Shown here in pieces: positions 8,325-19,858 of a stretch of DNA of 64,000 nt. Each line of letters begins with the position of its first letter. Position 1 is the stretch's first letter. The notes beneath the pieces were generated by a model. That model was not told the origin of the DNA, searched no databases, and was given only the letters and a program-made list of their open reading frames with translations. Origin of the DNA: Tabrizicola fusiformis (GTDB taxonomy: Bacteria; Pseudomonadota; Alphaproteobacteria; Rhodobacterales; Rhodobacteraceae); the NCBI RefSeq assembly GCF_013328815.1, contig NZ_JABUHN010000015.1, positions 1 through 64,000 on the forward strand, in the 5' to 3' direction. The position numbers were made by a program, and so were the translations under genes.

Positions 8325-8608
8325 CAGCGGATGCTGCCCCGCATCTCACCACTGTCACCTTGCAGCGATTTTTCATAGAGTTTGCAACCCGTTACCTCGG
8401 GGATCAGTGCGATCATCGTGGCGCGGATCGCCTGATGCTCGCCCGGTTTCGCATAACCGTGACGGACCACTTCCACCCGTTTTTCGGTGTGCCAGACGGT
8501 GTAATTCCGCCCCTCCCGCGTGACCTCAACCCGCTTTGCCCCGAAAAATTCGGGCGCCGGGGAGGCGGCGCAGGCGGCCAGAAGAAAGAGGAGCGGAATC
8601 AACTGCAT
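8321..8608 (-). CDS. Small putative lipoprotein
   Basis: A 95-residue protein with a short signal peptide and lipobox LLFLLAACAAS, so Cys13 is the likely lipidated residue. The mature part (FFGAKRVEVTREGRNYTVWH) is short, basic and beta-rich. It has three further cysteines including the C-terminal one. I do not recognise a named family. Its 3' end overlaps the convergent small membrane protein gene by four bases. Confidence 0.65.
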   Translation of the reverse strand: MQLIPLLFLLAACAASPAPEFFGAKRVEVTREGRNYTVWHTEKRVEVVRHGYAKPGEHQAIRATMIALIPEVTGCKLYEKSLQGDSGEMRGSIRC

Positions 8609-8749
8609 ATTGGCATTTTGTCGGCAAAACGGTTAAGAAAGCGTTACGTCTTTTTTTCGTCTTCTTGCTGTCTTTCTTCCGTCTCTACGCCCCCGCCGCT
8701 TACCCTTGATTAACCTCTCGCGGCGATGCTGCCCGTAGGAGGCCCCGCC

Positions 8750-9262
8750 ATGACCGATCTGAAGAAGCTGACCCCGAAACAGTCCGCCCACTACTCTTAC
8801 ATGATGGACGTGATGGCCCGCCTCGAATGGGACTTTCACAACACCATCGAGATGACGGGCCGCATCCCGGACGCGTGGCACGACATCGCCCGTCAGACCC
8901 CGGACCGGCCCAAGATGAAAGTCAATCTCGGGCTGGACGAGGATGTGGTGAGGTTCTTCAAGTCGATGGGCGAAGGCTATGGTCCGCGCATCAATGCCGT
9001 CCTGAAAAGCTATATGCACGCGCGATTGGCGGGCGTGATCCGCGGCGCCGAGACCACGGCGCATTTCCGCCGCCGGGAAGCCGCGTTTGATGGACCAAAA
9101 CCGCAATTCGGCGAGTTTGCGAAGTTCATCGGGGATGAATGGTCGGACGAAGGGCCGGAGGTGCCCGACAAAGCCAAGGCGAAGGGGATCGAACTGCTAC
9201 AGCAGCGCTATGGCGAAGAGGGGATGCCGGAAGCGGATGTGAGCGGGCTGCCGAGGGTGTGA
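8750..9262 (+). CDS. BrnA-like antitoxin family protein without a BrnT partner
   Basis: A 170-residue protein. The segment PKMKVNLGLDEDVVRFFKS followed by GYGPRINAVLKSYMHARL is the ribbon-helix-helix DNA-binding region of the BrnA antitoxin family. Upstream is a helical segment (LTPKQSAHYSYMMDVMARL) and downstream about 65 extra residues rich in charged amino acids, so it is longer than BrnA of BrnTA modules (about 80-100). TAGGAGG precedes the ATG at 8750. Neither neighbour resembles BrnT, so it is more likely a stand-alone regulator than half of a toxin-antitoxin pair. Confidence 0.72.
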   Translation: MTDLKKLTPKQSAHYSYMMDVMARLEWDFHNTIEMTGRIPDAWHDIARQTPDRPKMKVNLGLDEDVVRFFKSMGEGYGPRINAVLKSYMHARLAGVIRGAETTAHFRRREAAFDGPKPQFGEFAKFIGDEWSDEGPEVPDKAKAKGIELLQQRYGEEGMPEADVSGLPRV

Positions 9263-9639
9263 AGGGGCGTCCTCTGATTAACCTGGAATTAACCTCGGCA
9301 TGGCTTTCTGACCGCACGTCAGATTATCGTCGCCCCCAGGTCACAGGGGGCCACCGTCCTCTTCACCGTCGCTTTTGCCGAGCGGGGAAGCCGCCGGCTG
9401 TGTGACGAGGTTCAGCGGGCAATGGCCGAGCGACGATTTGCGTAGGCTGCGCGATTTCACGCAGCTTGGAGGGCACGGAGAGGATGGTGTGGGCAAGCAC
9501 GAACCCTACGGAATAAAGGCGTGCGTGCAAGCACCCTATACCTTTTGATCGGGTCCCGCCCGCGAAGGCGTTCGCGGGCGTTCGGCGCTGAAAACGCTCC
9601 ACTGGAGCGTTTTCTCCCCGGCAAAGCCGGGGTCGCGCC
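9263..9639. other. Gene-free stretch with degenerate REP-like repeats
   Basis: A 377-base gap between the ends of the BrnA-like gene and lepA. It contains degraded copies of the GTAG-footed palindrome (9442-9540). I see no supportable gene. Confidence 0.6.
9442..9540. repeat. Degenerate REP-like cluster
   Basis: GTAGGCTGCGCGATTTCACG at 9442 begins an imperfect copy of the palindrome seen intact at 13199-13266. A second imperfect copy ends in CCCTAC at 9509, in the opposite orientation. A third partial copy, GTGCGTGCAAGCACCCTA, follows at 9521. Mismatches in the stems suggest decay. Confidence 0.6.
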
Positions 9640-11439
9640 TCACCCATCCATCTTCAACGCCGAAATAAACGCTTCCTGCGGGATCTCGACCTTGCCGAAC
9701 TGGCGCATCTTCTTCTTCCCGGCTTTCTGCTTCTCAAGCAGCTTCTTCTTCCGGGTCGCGTCGCCGCCGTAGCATTTGGCGGTCACGTCTTTGCGCATGG
9801 CCGACAGGGTTTCGCGGGCGATGACGCGGCCGCCGATGGCGGCCTGGATCGGGATCTTGAACATGTGGCGGGGGATCAGCTCTTTGAGCTTTTCCACCAT
9901 CGAGCGGCCGCGGGCCTCGGCGCGGTCGCGGTGGACCATCATCGCAAGGGCGTCCACCGGCTCGTCATTCACCAGAATCGACATCTTGACGAGGTGATCT
10001 TCGCGGTATTCGGAAATCGTGTAGTCGAAGCTGGCATAGCCCTTGGTGACCGATTTCAGCCGGTCGTAGAAATCGAACACCACCTCGGCCAAGGGCAGGT
10101 CATAGACCACCATGGCACGGCTTCCGGCATAGGAGAGGTCCATCTGGATGCCGCGGCGGTCCTGGCAGAGTTTCAGGATATCGCCCAGATATTCGTCGGG
10201 CACCATGATGGTGGCCTTGATCCGCGGCTCTTCGATGTGATCGACATAGGTGAGGTCGGGCATGTCGGCGGGGTTGTGCAGGTCGCGCACCTCGCCGTCT
10301 TTCATGTAGAGCTTGAAGACCACCGAAGGCGCGGTGGTGATCAGGTCGAGGTCATATTCGCGTTCCAGCCGGTCGCGGATGACTTCGAGGTGCAGAAGGC
10401 CAAGGAAGCCGCAGCGGAAACCAAAGCCCAGGGCGGCCGAGGTTTCCATCTCGGTCGAGAAGGAGGCATCGTTGAGCGAGAGTTTCTCGATCGCGTCGCG
10501 CAGTGGTTCGAAATCGGCGGCATCGACGGGGAAGAGGCCGCAGAACACCACGGGCTGCGCCGGTTTGAACCCGGGCAGCGGCGTGTCGCAGCCCTTGCGT
10601 TCATGGGTCACGGTATCGCCGACACGGGTGTCGCGCACCTGCTTGATCGAGGCGGTGAAAATGCCGATCTCACCCGGGCCAAGCTCGGGGATGTCCACCA
10701 TCTGCGGTTTCAGCACCGCCAGCTTGTCGATGCCATAGACGGCATTGGTCGCCATCATGCGGATGCGGTCGCCCTTTTTCACCACGCCGTCGATGACGCG
10801 CAGCATGACGACGACGCCAAGGTAGGCGTCATACCAGCTATCGACCAGCATCGCCTTGAGCGGCGCATCGCGGTCGCCCTTGGGGGCGGGCAGGCGGGTG
10901 ACGATCGCCTCAAGCACGTCGGGGATGCCGAGGCCGGATTTGGCCGAGATGGCGATGGCTTCGGAGGCGTCGAGGCCGATGACGTCTTCGATCTGCTGCT
11001 TGATGCGCTCGGGCTCGGCGGCGGGCAGGTCGATCTTGTTGAGAACGGGGACAATCTCGTGCCCGGCGTCCAGCGCCTGATAGACATTGGCCAGCGTCTG
11101 CGCCTCGACCCCCTGTGACGCATCGACCACCAGAAGCGAGCCTTCGACGGCCTTCATCGAGCGGCTGACCTCATAGGCGAAATCGACGTGGCCGGGGGTG
11201 TCGATCAGGTTCAGGATATAGGTCTTGCCATCCTTGGCGGGATATTCGATCCGCACCGTGTTGGCCTTGATGGTGATGCCCCGCTCACGCTCGATATCCA
11301 TGCTGTCAAGGATCTGCGCCTTCATGTCCCGCTCGGCCACGGTCCCGGTCATCTGGATGAGCCGGTCGGCCAAGGTGGATTTGCCGTGGTCGATATGGGC
11401 CACGATCGAGAAATTGCGGATGAGATCAAGCTGGGTCAT
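9640..11439 (-). CDS. lepA: Elongation factor 4 (LepA), ribosomal back-translocase GTPase
   Basis: A 599-residue LepA. The G1 motif is AHIDHGKST near residue 14, DTPGHVDF is G3 and NKIDLP is G4. EF-G-like domains II, III and V follow, and the LepA-specific C-terminal domain carries [20 protein letters not shown] and [20 protein letters not shown]. It ends in a basic segment ([20 protein letters not shown]). Length is normal for the family. The gene is monocistronic as far as can be seen, with repeat-containing gaps on both sides. Confidence 0.97.
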   Translation of the reverse strand: MTQLDLIRNFSIVAHIDHGKSTLADRLIQMTGTVAERDMKAQILDSMDIERERGITIKANTVRIEYPAKDGKTYILNLIDTPGHVDFAYEVSRSMKAVEGSLLVVDASQGVEAQTLANVYQALDAGHEIVPVLNKIDLPAAEPERIKQQIEDVIGLDASEAIAISAKSGLGIPDVLEAIVTRLPAPKGDRDAPLKAMLVDSWYDAYLGVVVMLRVIDGVVKKGDRIRMMATNAVYGIDKLAVLKPQMVDIPELGPGEIGIFTASIKQVRDTRVGDTVTHERKGCDTPLPGFKPAQPVVFCGLFPVDAADFEPLRDAIEKLSLNDASFSTEMETSAALGFGFRCGFLGLLHLEVIRDRLEREYDLDLITTAPSVVFKLYMKDGEVRDLHNPADMPDLTYVDHIEEPRIKATIMVPDEYLGDILKLCQDRRGIQMDLSYAGSRAMVVYDLPLAEVVFDFYDRLKSVTKGYASFDYTISEYREDHLVKMSILVNDEPVDALAMMVHRDRAEARGRSMVEKLKELIPRHMFKIPIQAAIGGRVIARETLSAMRKDVTAKCYGGDATRKKKLLEKQKAGKKKMRQFGKVEIPQEAFISALKMDG

Positions 11440-11499
11440 GCGCGTGCGTATAGCGCGCGGCAGGGCCGCGGGGAAGGGGGCGTGTGGCGGTGTCGGGAA

Positions 11500-11521
11500 G
11501 GCGGGGTGAACCCCGCCCTAC
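11500..11521. repeat. REP-like palindrome with CTAC/GTAG foot (type B)
   Basis: GGCGGGG-TGAA-CCCCGCC at 11500-11517 is followed directly by CTAC, so the complementary strand reads GTAG then the palindrome. The stem sequence differs from the other REP-like copies, but the foot is the same. Confidence 0.6.
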
Positions 11522-11706
11522 GGCGCCGGGCACCGCTGGATGTTGGGGCGGGAAGGGGCAGCGACACCAGACTCGGGGGAGGGGGTGACAAAATCGGCCA
11601 AAATCCGCCAACTGTTTCCAACTATTGAAAAATCTGTCCCGAATCGGCATAATAGGCGGCAGAAAATGACCCTTGGCGGGGAATGCCGGGGGCAATGAGG
11701 CAGAGC

Positions 11707-12021
11707 ATGACGATTTCCAGACTGAAGCTGGCCTGCGGGGCCGCGTTTTTTGCATGTGTGGCGGGGGCGGCTTCGGCGGGTCCGATCGAAAGCGCCTGCA
11801 ACCGGTCCGACCGCGATGCGGCCAACCGCGCCCTGTGCAACTGCATCCAGCAGGTGGCGGATTTCACCCTGCGCAGCACCGATCAGCGCCGGGTGGCGGG
11901 TTTCTTCAAGGACCCCGACAAGGCGCAGGACGTGAAGATGTCCAAGCGCGGCGCGGATGATGCGTTCTGGGACCGCTATCAGGCGTTTTCGGCCCAAGCC
12001 GAAGCCTATTGCGGCGGCTGA
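11707..12021 (+). CDS. Exported hypothetical protein with paired cysteines
   Basis: A 104-residue protein with a Sec signal peptide (MTISRLKLACGAAFFACVAG then AASAG). The mature part holds three early or mid cysteines (IESACNRSDR and LCNCIQQV) and one at the end (AEAYCGG), suggesting a small disulfide-bonded periplasmic protein. ATGAGG lies a few bases before the chosen ATG; an in-frame ATG four codons earlier is possible. No named family is recognised. It is convergent with the phosphatase gene, with the 3' ends overlapping by 16 bases. Confidence 0.68.
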   Translation: MTISRLKLACGAAFFACVAGAASAGPIESACNRSDRDAANRALCNCIQQVADFTLRSTDQRRVAGFFKDPDKAQDVKMSKRGADDAFWDRYQAFSAQAEAYCGG

Positions 12022-12467
12022 CCGCGCAGGGCCGCGATCAGGCCGTCACTGGCGGCCTCGATCAGGTCCAATGTGCCTTCAAAATCGCGGGTATACCACG
12101 GGTCGGGCAGGTCTGTGCGGCCTGAGCCGGGGGCATAGGTCAGGAAAAGCCGGGGCTTGCTGCCATCGGGCGGGCAGAGCGCCTCCGCATCGCGCAGGTT
12201 CGAGCGGTCCATCACCAGCACAAGGTCGAAGCGGGTAAAGTCCTGCGGGGTCAGTTGCCGGGCCCGCAGGCTGCGCAGGTCATAACCGCGTTTCGCGGCG
12301 GCCTCGATGGCGGGCAGATAGGGCGGCTCGCCGACATGCCAGCCGCCGGTGCCGCAACTGTCCACCGTGAGGTCAAGCCCCGCCGCCGCCGCACGGGCGC
12401 GCAGCACCGCCTCGGCGGTGGGGGACCGGCAGATATTGCCGAGACAGACGAAGAGGACTGCGGTCAT
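12006..12467 (-). CDS. Low-molecular-weight protein tyrosine phosphatase
   Basis: A 153-residue LMW-PTP. The active-site loop C-x5-R-S is at the N-terminus (VCLGNICRSP, Cys8 nucleophile, Arg14). The general-acid Asp is in the DLPDPWY motif, which is characteristic of the family. These enzymes hydrolyse phosphotyrosine or related small phosphoesters in the cytoplasm. The start overlaps the stop of the upstream pyridoxamine-oxidase-like gene by four bases (ATGA), indicating coupled translation. It is similar in size to Wzb/YfkJ-type bacterial enzymes, but no exopolysaccharide genes are nearby. Confidence 0.92.
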   Translation of the reverse strand: MTAVLFVCLGNICRSPTAEAVLRARAAAAGLDLTVDSCGTGGWHVGEPPYLPAIEAAAKRGYDLRSLRARQLTPQDFTRFDLVLVMDRSNLRDAEALCPPDGSKPRLFLTYAPGSGRTDLPDPWYTRDFEGTLDLIEAASDGLIAALRGQPPQ

Positions 12468-13135
12468 TCGGGGGGGCTTTCCGGCGCCTTGCCAAAGCGG
12501 TAGTCGCGGGCATGATCGGGCAAGGCCAGCCCCGGTGCAAGGTCGGGCGCCGGGATCGGCGCGCCCATGCCAAGGGTGATGGGCAGCACGCCCGCCCAGA
12601 CCGGCCAGCCGATATCCTCCTCTGGGTCTTCGGTGTTGCCCTGCGAGATCTTGGCGCTGGCCTCGGTCAGCGGCAGCGAGAGAACGGCGGTCGCCTTGAC
12701 CTCTTGCGCGGTCATCGGGCGCAATTGCGGCCAGCGGCCGCGAAAAAGCTGTTCCACCATGGTTTCCAGATGCCGCGCCTTGAGCGCGGGGTCGGTCACA
12801 GCCTCGGCCGTGCCAAAGGCCATGACGCAGCGGTAGTTCACCGAATGCTCCAGCGCCGAGCGGGCCAGCACCATGCCATCGGTGAGCGTGACGGTAACGC
12901 AGACCGGGGCATTTGCAGCCGCGCGGACCATGCGGCTGGCCGAAGAGCCGTGCCAGTAAATCCGGTCCCCCTCGCGCCATTGCAGGGTGGGGGTGACGAC
13001 GGGAAAACCGTCCACCAGATGGCCGATATGGGCGACCGGCATCGCATCGAGGATGGCGTCGATGGTGGCGCGGTCATAGGCGGCCTTGTGGTGCAGACGG
13101 CGGGCGCGGGTGCGGGGCGAGGGGGCTTGGGTCAT
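12464..13135 (-). CDS. Pyridoxamine 5'-phosphate oxidase family (FMN-binding split barrel) protein
   Basis: A 223-residue flavin-binding-like protein. The N-terminal part DRATIDAILDAMPVAHIGHL plus FPVVTPTLQWREGDRIYWHG is the split-barrel core that binds FMN or related cofactors. ASRMVRAAANAPVCVTVTL and the central VNYRCVMAFGTAEAV follow. The family includes nitroimidazole reductases and F420/FMN oxidoreductases; the substrate here is unknown. It is cotranscribed with the LMW phosphatase gene, which starts inside its stop codon. Confidence 0.85.
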   Translation of the reverse strand: MTQAPSPRTRARRLHHKAAYDRATIDAILDAMPVAHIGHLVDGFPVVTPTLQWREGDRIYWHGSSASRMVRAAANAPVCVTVTLTDGMVLARSALEHSVNYRCVMAFGTAEAVTDPALKARHLETMVEQLFRGRWPQLRPMTAQEVKATAVLSLPLTEASAKISQGNTEDPEEDIGWPVWAGVLPITLGMGAPIPAPDLAPGLALPDHARDYRFGKAPESPPE

Positions 13136-13198
13136 GCCGGCAGGCTAGCGCAGGATCGGGTTTGAGGGGAACCGGCAATCTGCGGTCTGACCCGGGGC

Positions 13199-13266
13199 GG
13201 TGCGTGCAGGCACGCACCCTACGGGCGGATTGAACGTGTCGGGTAGGGTGCGTGATTTCACGCACC
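13199..13266. repeat. REP/BIME-like inverted pair (type A)
   Basis: Two copies of a near-palindrome in opposite orientation: one at 13199-13222 ends in CTAC and one at 13243-13266 begins GTAG. The right copy's stem reads GTGCGTGA-TT-TCACGCAC; differences between the copies are compensatory and keep the stems paired. It lies in the gap upstream of the PNPOx-like gene and downstream of clpA. Confidence 0.75.
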
Positions 13267-13276
13267 CCTGAACGCA

Positions 13277-13301
13277 AAAGGCCCCCGCATGGGGGGCCTT
13301 T
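13277..13301 (-). terminator. Rho-independent terminator of clpA
   Basis: AAAGGCCCCC pairs with GGGGGCCTTT around a short loop, and on the minus strand the stem is followed by TTTTGCG. It sits immediately after the clpA stop codon. Confidence 0.8.
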
Positions 13302-13305
13302 CGGT

Positions 13306-15627
13306 TCATTCCGCGGTCAGGAGCGGCGGCTTTTGCCGGGTCAGCCGGGGTTTGCCCGGCTCCTCATAGGTCAGGTGGATTGCATCATCCTTGACGCCGA
13401 CATGGACGGTGCCGCCCTTGACCAGCTTGCCGAACAGCAGTTCCTCGGCCAGCGGCTTCTTGATGTTTTCCTGAATAACGCGGCCCAGCGGACGCGCACC
13501 CATCTTGTCATCATAACCCTTGTCGCCCAGCCATGCGGCTGCTTCGGGCGCAAGGTCGATATGGACGTTGCGGTCCATCAGTTGCGCTTCGAGTTGCAGC
13601 ACGAACTTGGTCACCACCTCCATGATGACATCCTTCGACAGCGGCGCGAAGGAGATCACCGCATCCAGACGGTTGCGGAATTCGGGAGTGAAGGTGCGCT
13701 CGATGGCGGCGGTATCTTCACCCGTGCGGCGCTCGCGCCCGAAACCGATGGCCGCCTGCGATTGCTCGCGTGCGCCGGCGTTCGAGGTCATGATCAGGAT
13801 CACGTTGCGGAAATCCACCGTCCGGCCGTTGTGGTCGGTCAGCTTGCCGTGGTCCATCACCTGCAGAAGGATGTTGTAGACATCCGGGTGGGCCTTTTCC
13901 ATCTCGTCCAGCAGCAGGACGCAATGCGGATCCTGATCGACGCCATCGGTCAGCATACCCCCCTGATCAAAGCCGACATAGCCGGGCGGGGCGCCGATCA
14001 GACGGCTAACCGCGTGTTTCTCCATGTATTCCGACATGTCGAAGCGCAGCAGTTTCACGCCCAGCGAAGACGCCAGTTGTTTGGCCACTTCGGTCTTACC
14101 CACGCCCGTCGGCCCGGCAAACAGATAGTTGCCGATGGGCTTTTCCGGCTCGCGCAGACCGGCGCGGGCGAGTTTGATGGCGCTGCACAGGGCTTCAACC
14201 GCCTTGTCCTGACCGAAGACCACGCGCTTGAGGGTTTTCTCAAGGTCGCGCAGGGTTTCGGCATCGTCTTTCGAGACCGATTTCGGCGGGATGCGGGCGA
14301 TCTTGGCCACCACAGCCTCAATCTCTTTGATCCCCAGCGTCTTGCGCCGCTTGCCTTCGGGCAGAAGGTGCTGCGCCGCGCCCGCCTCGTCGATCACGTC
14401 GATGGCGCTGTCGGGCAGTTTGCGGTCGTGGATATAGCGCGCGGCCAGTTCCACCGCCGATTTGATGGCGTCGGCGGTGTAGCGGACATCGTGATGCTCT
14501 TCAAAATTGGGCTTGAGACCCTGAAGAATCTTGATGGCATCCGGCACGGTCGGCTCGTTCACGTCGATCTTCTGGAAGCGGCGCGACAGGGCGCGGTCTT
14601 TCTCAAAATGCTGACGGAATTCCTTGTAGGTGGTGGAGCCCATGCAGCGCAGCTTGCCGCCCTGCAACGCCGGTTTCAGCAGGTTGGAGGCATCCATGGC
14701 GCCGCCCGAGGTGGCACCGGCACCGATGACTGTGTGAATCTCGTCAATGAAGAGGATCGCGTCGGGGTGATCCTCAAGCTCTTTGACGACCTGCTTCAGA
14801 CGCTCTTCAAAGTCGCCGCGATAGCGGGTGCCGGCCAGAAGCGCGCCCATATCAAGGCTGTAGATCGTGGCATGGGCCAGAATTTCCGGCGTCTGTTTGT
14901 CCACGATCTTCTTGGCCAGACCTTCGGCGATGGCGGTCTTGCCCACGCCCGGATCGCCCACCAGCAGCGGGTTGTTCTTGCGGCGGCGGCAGAGAACCTG
15001 AATGGCGCGTTCCACCTCTTGCTCGCGTCCGATCAGCGGGTCAACGTCGCCCTTGCGGGCCTTGACGTTGAGATCGACGCAATATTTCGACAGGGCGGAT
15101 TCCTTGGCCTCACCCGCTTCGCCCTTGGGGGTTTCGTGGCTCGGTTCATCCGCGCCCGAGACGGGGCGGGTTTCGCCATAGGACGGGTCTTTGGCCACGC
15201 CATGGGCGATGAAATTGACCGCATCATAGCGCGTCATGTCCTGTTCTTGCAGGAAATAGGCGGCGTTCGACTCCCGCTCGGCAAAGATGGCGACCAGCAC
15301 GTTGGCGCCCGTCACCTCGGTCCGGCCGGAGGATTGCACATGGATCGCGGCGCGCTGGATCACCCGCTGAAACGCGGCGGTCGGCACGGCTTCGGAGCCT
15401 TCGACATCGGTGACCAGCGTGGAAAGGTCGTCGTCGATGAACTCCACTAGGGTCTTGCGCAGCTCGTCAAGGTTGACCGAGCAAGCCTTCATCACCCGCG
15501 CGGCGTCGGGTTCGTCGATCAGGGCCAGAAGCAGATGTTCCAGCGTTGCCAGCTCGTGGCGGCGCGCGTTTGCAAGCGCGAGCGCCCCGTGGATGGCCTG
15601 TTCAAGCGTGGTCGAAAACGATGGCAC
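13306..15627 (-). CDS. clpA: ATP-dependent Clp protease ATP-binding subunit ClpA
   Basis: A 773-residue Hsp100 unfoldase that feeds substrates to ClpP. The N-domain begins [20 protein letters not shown]; the first AAA module has Walker A GDPGVGKT and Walker [10 protein letters not shown]; the second has GPTGVGKT and [10 protein letters not shown] ClpP-contact-type loop (IGF motif) is visible as [10 protein letters not shown] use a GTG start at 15627 because the family begins at this point and AGGAG lies 10 bases upstream; a longer in-frame reading would add 75 unrelated residues. A strong terminator follows. A clpS homologue is not adjacent. Confidence 0.97.
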   Translation of the reverse strand: MPSFSTTLEQAIHGALALANARRHELATLEHLLLALIDEPDAARVMKACSVNLDELRKTLVEFIDDDLSTLVTDVEGSEAVPTAAFQRVIQRAAIHVQSSGRTEVTGANVLVAIFAERESNAAYFLQEQDMTRYDAVNFIAHGVAKDPSYGETRPVSGADEPSHETPKGEAGEAKESALSKYCVDLNVKARKGDVDPLIGREQEVERAIQVLCRRRKNNPLLVGDPGVGKTAIAEGLAKKIVDKQTPEILAHATIYSLDMGALLAGTRYRGDFEERLKQVVKELEDHPDAILFIDEIHTVIGAGATSGGAMDASNLLKPALQGGKLRCMGSTTYKEFRQHFEKDRALSRRFQKIDVNEPTVPDAIKILQGLKPNFEEHHDVRYTADAIKSAVELAARYIHDRKLPDSAIDVIDEAGAAQHLLPEGKRRKTLGIKEIEAVVAKIARIPPKSVSKDDAETLRDLEKTLKRVVFGQDKAVEALCSAIKLARAGLREPEKPIGNYLFAGPTGVGKTEVAKQLASSLGVKLLRFDMSEYMEKHAVSRLIGAPPGYVGFDQGGMLTDGVDQDPHCVLLLDEMEKAHPDVYNILLQVMDHGKLTDHNGRTVDFRNVILIMTSNAGAREQSQAAIGFGRERRTGEDTAAIERTFTPEFRNRLDAVISFAPLSKDVIMEVVTKFVLQLEAQLMDRNVHIDLAPEAAAWLGDKGYDDKMGARPLGRVIQENIKKPLAEELLFGKLVKGGTVHVGVKDDAIHLTYEEPGKPRLTRQKPPLLTAE

Positions 15628-15817
15628 TTGTTTCGTGCTCCTGTTCCTGCGGGTCGGAGGGTGGCCCCTGCCCAACCATGGCCTCATGATGTTAAGGATC
15701 GGTTTTCTGCGCCCGGTTTCAAGTCCTAATCGGTCAGGATTGTCCATTCTTCCGGCGATGGCACAAAATGTGATCGTCTGTTGCCAAAGACGCACGAGCG
15801 CGCGCGGCAAGGGGCGG

Positions 15818-16585
15818 TCAGAAGCGGTCCTTGCGGGCGCGGATCTCGGCAAAGGCTTCGGTGTCGGAGGCGTCCGGCAGGCCGATGGCGGCCTTCACCG
15901 CGGGCAGGGCGGCACGCAGCATCGGGTTGGTGGCAAGCTCTTCGGCCAGAGGCACCGGCACGGTGGGGCGGCCAGCGGCCCGGGCCGCAGCCACGGCAGC
16001 GATGCGGGCGGCAAGGGCGGGATTGTCCGGCTCGATCGTGGCGGCAAAGCGCAGGTTCGAGGTGGTGTATTCGTGGCCCGAGCAGATCAGCGTTTCGGGC
16101 GGCAGGGCCGCGAGTTTGCCAAGGCTGGACCACATCTCGGCCGGGGTACCTTCGAACAGCCGCCCGCAGCCGCCCGACATCAGGCTGTCGCCGGTAAAGG
16201 CAAGGCTCGAGGCGGGAAAGTGAAAGGCGACATGGCCGCGGGTATGGCCGGGCACGTCGATCACCGTGCCGCGGGCGCGGCCCACCTGCACCTCGTCCCC
16301 TTCCCACAGCGACCAGTCCAGCCGGGGCAGGCGGTGGCGGTCGGCATCTGCCCCCCAGACGCGGGCGCCGGTGGTCGTGCGCAGCTCGTTCACGCCCTGA
16401 ATATGGTCGTCGTGGTGATGGGTCAGAAAGATGCTGGTCAGCAGCCATTCGCGGCGCAGCAACTCTTTCAGGATCGGCGCGACTTCGGGCACATCGACCA
16501 CGGCGGTTTGCCGCGTTGCCGGATCATGCAGCAGATAGGCATAATTGTCCTGCAGGCAGGGAATCGTGACCAGTTCAAGCGCCAT
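15818..16585 (-). CDS. gloB: Hydroxyacylglutathione hydrolase (glyoxalase II)
   Basis: A 255-residue metallo-beta-lactamase-fold enzyme that hydrolyses S-lactoylglutathione to lactate and glutathione, the second step of methylglyoxal detoxification. The metal-binding motif THHHDDH is followed by VPGHTRGHVAFHF, FTGDSLMSGGCGRLFEGT and the C-terminal glutathione-binding domain with SGHEYTTSNLRFA. The N-terminus (MALELVTIPCLQDNYAYLL) matches GloB, fixing the ATG at 16585. It is divergent from a methyltransferase gene 50 bases away, as in many Rhodobacterales. Confidence 0.96.
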   Translation of the reverse strand: MALELVTIPCLQDNYAYLLHDPATRQTAVVDVPEVAPILKELLRREWLLTSIFLTHHHDDHIQGVNELRTTTGARVWGADADRHRLPRLDWSLWEGDEVQVGRARGTVIDVPGHTRGHVAFHFPASSLAFTGDSLMSGGCGRLFEGTPAEMWSSLGKLAALPPETLICSGHEYTTSNLRFAATIEPDNPALAARIAAVAAARAAGRPTVPVPLAEELATNPMLRAALPAVKAAIGLPDASDTEAFAEIRARKDRF

Positions 16586-16635
16586 GGCTTTTGTCCCGTC
16601 AGTCGCTATTCTGCCGGCCAATGTGACCCGAAGGG

Positions 16636-17418
16636 ATGGCGGCTGCAATGCACCTCGACGTGCTTGACCTGCGGAATTTCTACTACCGCACGCAGTTGGG
16701 CCGGGTGGCACAGCGTGCGATCCGCGACCGGGTGGTCGAAATCTGGCCGCCGTTGAGCGGGCAGACCGTGGCGGGCTTCGGCTTTGCGGTGCCGCTGCTG
16801 CGGCCCTATCTGGCCGAGGCGCGGCGGGTGATCGGGCTGATGCCCGGCCCGCAGGGGGTGATGCCTTGGCCCGCCGGCATGGAGAATGTCAGCGTGCTGT
16901 GCGAGGAAACCCACTGGCCGCTGCCGACCGGGCTGGTGGACCGGCTGGTGCTGATGCACGGGCTGGAAACCTCAGAAAACCCCTCGGCCGTGCTGGAAGA
17001 GGCGCATCGCGTGCTGGGTCCGGGAGGGCGGGCGCTCATCGTGGTGCCGAACCGGGCGGGCCTGTGGTCGCGGCGCGATGCGACGCCCTTCGGCTTCGGC
17101 CGGCCCTATTCGGCGGCCCAGCTTGAGGCGCAGTTGCGCCGCCACGCCTTCACGCCCGAGCGCAGCCTGACCGTGCTGCACGCCCCGCCCAGTCAGGCGC
17201 CGTTCTGGCTGCGCACGGCGGGCTTCTGGGAGGGGGTGGGACGGCATCTGCCCTGGCTGTCGGGTGGGGTGCTGATGGTCGAGGCGACCAAGCAGGTCTA
17301 TGCGCCCACGCGGGGCGGGCTGGGCGCGGTGGTGCGGCGTCCGTTGCGGGTGCTTGAGGGGGTGGGCCAGCCCGCCCCGGTGCCGCAGACCCGGGGCACG
17401 GCCCGCCGGGCGGACTGA
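16636..17418 (+). CDS. Class I SAM-dependent methyltransferase
   Basis: A 260-residue protein. SAM-binding motif I is degenerate ([18 protein letters not shown]), followed by motifs around [15 protein letters not shown] and a DUF-type [17 protein letters not shown] stretch typical of Methyltransf_11 proteins. The remainder (residues 150-260) is basic with no known domain. It diverges from gloB, an arrangement I associate with Rhodobacterales genomes. The substrate is unknown. Confidence 0.85.
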   Translation: MAAAMHLDVLDLRNFYYRTQLGRVAQRAIRDRVVEIWPPLSGQTVAGFGFAVPLLRPYLAEARRVIGLMPGPQGVMPWPAGMENVSVLCEETHWPLPTGLVDRLVLMHGLETSENPSAVLEEAHRVLGPGGRALIVVPNRAGLWSRRDATPFGFGRPYSAAQLEAQLRRHAFTPERSLTVLHAPPSQAPFWLRTAGFWEGVGRHLPWLSGGVLMVEATKQVYAPTRGGLGAVVRRPLRVLEGVGQPAPVPQTRGTARRAD

Positions 17419-17738
17419 CGCGCCGGCGGTCTTTGGGGGCTTTGCCCGATTCCCTCAATACTCGCGCAGGTGCGCCGCGCGCGCCCGGAAGGGTGTCGGA
17501 TGGCCCTGTTTGCGCCCGCAGAATGGGTCGCTTTGCCCCGGCCTTTCGCCGCCCCGCGCCCGGAAGCGTTTTGCCGCATCCTTTTCACACCAAAACACCT
17601 GCCTGTGAGGTTGCGGGGTGCCCATGGCTCTGCTAGAGACGCGCAAAATCTGAAGACGCATGCCCCCAGTATGCGCCGCAATCGGGCTGAAATCCGAAGG
17701 CGGCGAGGGGTGGGGGCCAAAGCAGCGGAAGGGATGAC
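17419..17738. other. Upstream region of the ATP synthase operon
   Basis: A 320-base gap with no supported gene. It must hold the atp operon promoter. A weak candidate is TTGCGG at 17611 with CTAGAG 16 bases downstream, but this is not convincing in GC-rich DNA. Confidence 0.4.
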
Positions 17739-18298
17739 GTGTCCGAACCAGCATCTATCTCGCTTGGCATCGCGGGGCGCTACGCACAGGCGCTTTTCGA
17801 ACTTGCCAAGGACGCCGGGGCGCTCAAAGCGCTTGAAGCCGACGCCGAGGCATTGGGGGCCGCATTGGCCGCCAGCCCCGAACTTGGATCGCTGATCGCT
17901 TCGCCCGTGGTGGCGCGCGATGATCAGGCCCGCGCCATGGCGGCGGTTGCCGCCAAGCTGGGCCTGTCCGAGCTGGTGACCAACACCATCGCCCTGATGG
18001 CCTCCAAGCGGCGTCTGTTCGTGCTGCCGCAACTGGTGGCCGACCTCAAGGCGCGCATCGCCGCCGAAAAGGGTGAAGTCACCGCCGAGGTGACCACCGC
18101 CGCCGCCCTTTCGCCCGAGCAGGCCGCCCGTCTGGCCGCCACGCTCAAGGCCAAGGTCGGCAAGGACGTCAAGCTGAACACCACCGTCGATGAAAGCCTC
18201 ATCGGTGGACTTATCGTCAAGCTGGGCTCGACCATGATCGACACGTCGGTCAAGGCCAAGCTCGCTTCCCTGCAGAATGCCATGAAAGAGGTTGGGTG

Positions 18299-18299
<1 letters not shown>
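17739..18299 (+). CDS. atpH: ATP synthase F1 subunit delta
   Basis: A 186-residue delta subunit, the F1 cap that joins the catalytic head to the peripheral stalk of F1Fo ATP synthase. The N-terminal helix bundle begins [20 protein letters not shown], and the C-terminal family signature is [20 protein letters not shown]. Translation begins at GTG preceded by GGAAGGGA. It is the first gene of atpHAGDC; the next ATG overlaps its TGA by one base. The Fo genes are not in this window, as usual in alphaproteobacteria. Confidence 0.97.
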
Positions 18300-19837
<1,538 letters not shown>

Positions 19838-19858
19838 GCGGGTCGGGGGAGAGGCACA

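Noticed and set aside
8750-9262. A BrnT-BrnA toxin-antitoxin module
   Set aside because: No toxin-like gene is found on either side of the BrnA-like gene.
15628-15852. A 75-residue N-terminal extension of ClpA
   Set aside because: The sequence is unlike any ClpA, and the GTG start with AGGAG upstream gives the normal N-domain.
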